From contig JAUWIE010000003.1 in NCBI GenBank assembly GCA_030605515.1, forward strand, positions 1 through 26,568: a stretch of 26,568 nt of DNA. Direction: 5' to 3'. The DNA comes from Thermoplasmatota archaeon (GTDB taxonomy: Archaea > Thermoplasmatota > E2 > DHVEG-1). The position numbers were made by a program, and so were the translations under genes. Below, piece after piece: positions 24,717-26,568 of the stretch (positions within the stretch are counted from its first letter, which is position 1; every line of letters starts with the position of its first letter). The notes under the pieces were generated by a model. It did not search any database, was not told the DNA's origin, and was given only the letters and a program-made list of their open reading frames with translations.

Positions 24717-24747
24717 TTAAGTATGGCATTCCATTAATTATACTTAA
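24717..24747. repeat. Inverted repeat in the leader of the second C25-like gene
   Basis: TTAAGTAT (24717-24724) and ATACTTAA (24740-24747) are perfect 8-bp arms with a 15-nt spacer. The repeat lies just downstream of a TATA-like TTATATATAAA (about 24688-24698), around the expected transcription start. It could be an operator or an mRNA stem-loop. AGGGGGT at 24774-24780 is the ribosome-binding site, seven bases before the ATG. Confidence 0.4.
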
Positions 24748-24787
24748 CAGAAATATGAGATAAGTAGATAAAAAGGGGGTCAAGAAC

Positions 24788-26568
24788 ATGAATATAAGAT
24801 ATTTTTTAACTAAGGCTAGTGTACTCTCCATATTAATTCTATTTGTCGGGACAAGTGTAATTCCAGGCATGATAGAAAACAATAACCAGGCAATTTTATC
24901 CAACGATGATAATTATGATAATTGGCATGATAATGATATAGTGATGAGTTTTTCATTTGAAAAGCCGAAAACAGAAAAGATCATTTTTTTTAATGAAAAC
25001 TATGATAAAGTAACTGTTGAAGACCTTGATAACTTTGGTTTTCCAGGTGAACCTAGTCTACCAGTCAAAGTGGTAAAGGTTTTACTTCCTCAGGATACAG
25101 ATGTCGATTCCATTGAGGTTATCCCAAAGGGTAATATTGTTTTACCAGGTAGGTATCATATTATACCAGTTCAGGAACCAGTTCCGTTTGATTCTCAGGA
25201 GGAAATAGGTCCTACATATCCTGATCCTCTTGTTTATAACAATGTTGATCAGTTTCCAGGTGAATTATATGAGATAGTAACTATTCAGCATCTACACAGA
25301 TATTCTATTCTTATTTTGAATCTATATCCAGTACAGTATCAACCAAAAATTGGTCAGATCTCTTATTATCCAGAAATGAAGATTACAATAAAACTTCAAC
25401 CTGAGTTAACTGCGGCCTCTATTATGCGTAGCCGAGGATTGCAAAAAGATAAGACCTATGTAGAAGACATTGTGGAAAACCCAGGATACATTGATAGCTA
25501 TAGTATGGGAGCTGCAAAAACTGGTATGAGAAATGGGTGTTTTGTAGATCCTGTTGACACCTTTGAATATGTTATTATCACTAATGAAGCACTTCGTGAT
25601 GCAACAGGAGTAGCATATACTTTTTGGGATCTTGTTAATTCAAAAACAGCTAAAGGGTTGAGCGCTACTATTGTTACTGTTGAAGACATAGAGGCATGTC
25701 CAGATTACCAATGGGATGGATTATATGGTGATCAGGATCCAAGTTTTAATGATACCGCCTGCCATATACGGAATTTTATTCGTGATGCATATATGAACTG
25801 GGAGACCCAATATGTACTTCTTGGTGGTGATGGTGATGCTAGTGATTCCGGTGGTGAAAGCGATGACAATATCATTCCAGTAAAATCACTACTTGGCAGT
25901 CTGGGGCTTGGCATAAATGGTCTACCACAGCTAGTACCATCTGACCTGTTCTATTCTGGTTTAGATGGGAGTTGGAATAACCCTGAGAACCCTGTTCCAA
26001 TTGACAAGGATGCATCTATGGACGACCCTGGTGTCAACGCTGTTGGCGGTGGTTTTCTAGGTGATCCTGTTATTGATAGTAGTGATTTTGTTGTTGGTAC
26101 TAGTTCAATGAGGTTTCAAGTAGTTGATGGTTCTCAGTTTGGAGTTATAAATCTCAGTTTTGACCCTCCAATTGATATCACTGGTAGTACTTGGTTGAAC
26201 TATAATGTAAAAAAAAGTGGTAATGATGATGTTGAATATGGAATACATCAGGTCATAGCTCGAGGTAGTGATGGCAGCCGGATGTCATTTTTTGGTAGTA
26301 ATATTGACTATGACCCCCGGTATTATATGTGGGATTGGCCTAGTGGGAGATGGTTACAGGATCATGTCTTCCTTGAGACTTTTGTTGGAGAGAAGGATTT
26401 TAAATGGGATGAAGTTGTATCAGTTGAGCTCATTGTGGAGGATTATGATGGTGCTCAAATTGATGAGACGATTCATATCGATGGCTTGTATTTTAGTGAA
26501 TATGTCGATGATTATTTGGGTGAAAAAGGTGAAGCAGATCTCTTAAGTGAGGTATATCTCGGCCGGGC
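24788..26568 (+). CDS. C25-like (gingipain-type) secreted protein with inserted beta domain, 3' end outside window
   Basis: 593 codons are visible and run off the end. The signal peptide at about 1-30 ends LFVGTSVIPG. The N-terminal C25 propeptide pattern FGFPGEPSLPVKVVKVLLP follows at about residues 80-98. The catalytic domain begins at FEYVIITNEAL (about 259) and continues with the HIRNFIRDAY and YVLLGGDGD segments, then LVPSDLFYSGLDGSW. In relatives this last segment is followed soon by the EVYVGR strand. Here EADLLSEVYLGR comes only at the window edge, after about 170 extra residues (about 400-575). This insert reads as a beta-sandwich, with SSMRFQVVDGSQFGVINLSF, TWLNYNVKKSG and IDGLYFSEY, like carbohydrate-binding domains. 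The catalytic His and Cys lie beyond the window, so activity is unproven. The frame is continuous, with no frameshift. Confidence 0.82.
   Translation, partial: MNIRYFLTKASVLSILILFVGTSVIPGMIENNNQAILSNDDNYDNWHDNDIVMSFSFEKPKTEKIIFFNENYDKVTVEDLDNFGFPGEPSLPVKVVKVLLPQDTDVDSIEVIPKGNIVLPGRYHIIPVQEPVPFDSQEEIGPTYPDPLVYNNVDQFPGELYEIVTIQHLHRYSILILNLYPVQYQPKIGQISYYPEMKITIKLQPELTAASIMRSRGLQKDKTYVEDIVENPGYIDSYSMGAAKTGMRNGCFVDPVDTFEYVIITNEALRDATGVAYTFWDLVNSKTAKGLSATIVTVEDIEACPDYQWDGLYGDQDPSFNDTACHIRNFIRDAYMNWETQYVLLGGDGDASDSGGESDDNIIPVKSLLGSLGLGINGLPQLVPSDLFYSGLDGSWNNPENPVPIDKDASMDDPGVNAVGGGFLGDPVIDSSDFVVGTSSMRFQVVDGSQFGVINLSFDPPIDITGSTWLNYNVKKSGNDDVEYGIHQVIARGSDGSRMSFFGSNIDYDPRYYMWDWPSGRWLQDHVFLETFVGEKDFKWDEVVSVELIVEDYDGAQIDETIHIDGLYFSEYVDDYLGEKGEADLLSEVYLGR

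Noticed and set aside
1..26568. CRISPR arrays, insertion sequences, integrase/att sites, toxin-antitoxin or defence genes
   Set aside because: No repeat-spacer pattern, transposase, terminal inverted repeats or defence-type domains were found; the interesting signals are RNA structures and surface proteins.

Overview
The window is AT-rich archaeal DNA. Archaeal markers are a P1-type L12 ending in GLGALFG, an L1-L10-L12 operon, an archaeal phosphopantetheine adenylyltransferase, Trm5, a family B DNA polymerase with a C-terminal PCNA-binding motif, an intron-containing tRNA-Tyr with a C1-G72 pair, TATA-box promoters and leaderless genes. Two secreted proteins end in PGF-CTERM archaeosortase signals. 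Together with two gingipain-like (C25) proteases, this points to a Euryarchaeota/Thermoplasmatota-type heterotroph, possibly a sediment peptide degrader of the Marine Benthic Group D kind. That placement is inference; no rRNA is present.

Layout. 1-4.7 kb (minus strand): the start of a family 2 glycosyltransferase, then a very large, sequon-rich S-layer-like protein with its own hairpin terminator and a long structured leader. 4.9-6.9 kb: a DUF211 protein, a small zinc-ribbon protein, tRNA-Tyr(GTA) with a 15-nt intron, trm5, and tRNA-Thr(TGT), whose 5' end overlaps the trm5 stop codon. 6.9-15.5 kb: a NosD-like beta-helix/PKD protein with PGF-CTERM, coaD, a small unknown protein, and a 1710-residue secreted protein with a predicted 7-repeat propeller, PKD, Fn3-like and dockerin-type modules. 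15.6-19.6 kb: a histone-deacetylase-family enzyme divergent from DNA polymerase B. 19.9-21.9 kb: a complete C25 protease. 22.0-24.2 kb: a GC-rich candidate structured RNA, then the minus-strand rpl1-rpl10-rpl12 operon with an elaborate 3' region. 24.2-26.6 kb: a decayed fragment of an acyl-CoA carboxylase carboxyltransferase subunit and a second C25-like protease, cut by the window end, with an inserted beta-rich domain.

Theme. Housekeeping genes (translation, replication, CoA synthesis) alternate with large cell-surface or secreted proteins. The secreted proteins fall into two visible groups. Two have PGF-CTERM tails. Three share a G-(T/L)-x-x-I-(P) signature at the end of the signal peptide; two of these have complete C-termini and both lack PGF-CTERM. 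The glycosyltransferase beside the S-layer-like gene fits an N-glycosylated surface. The most novel-looking elements are the ncRNA candidate at 21984-22075, the Trm5/tRNA-Thr overlap, the switch-like leader of the S-layer-like gene, and the domain architectures of the large secreted proteins.
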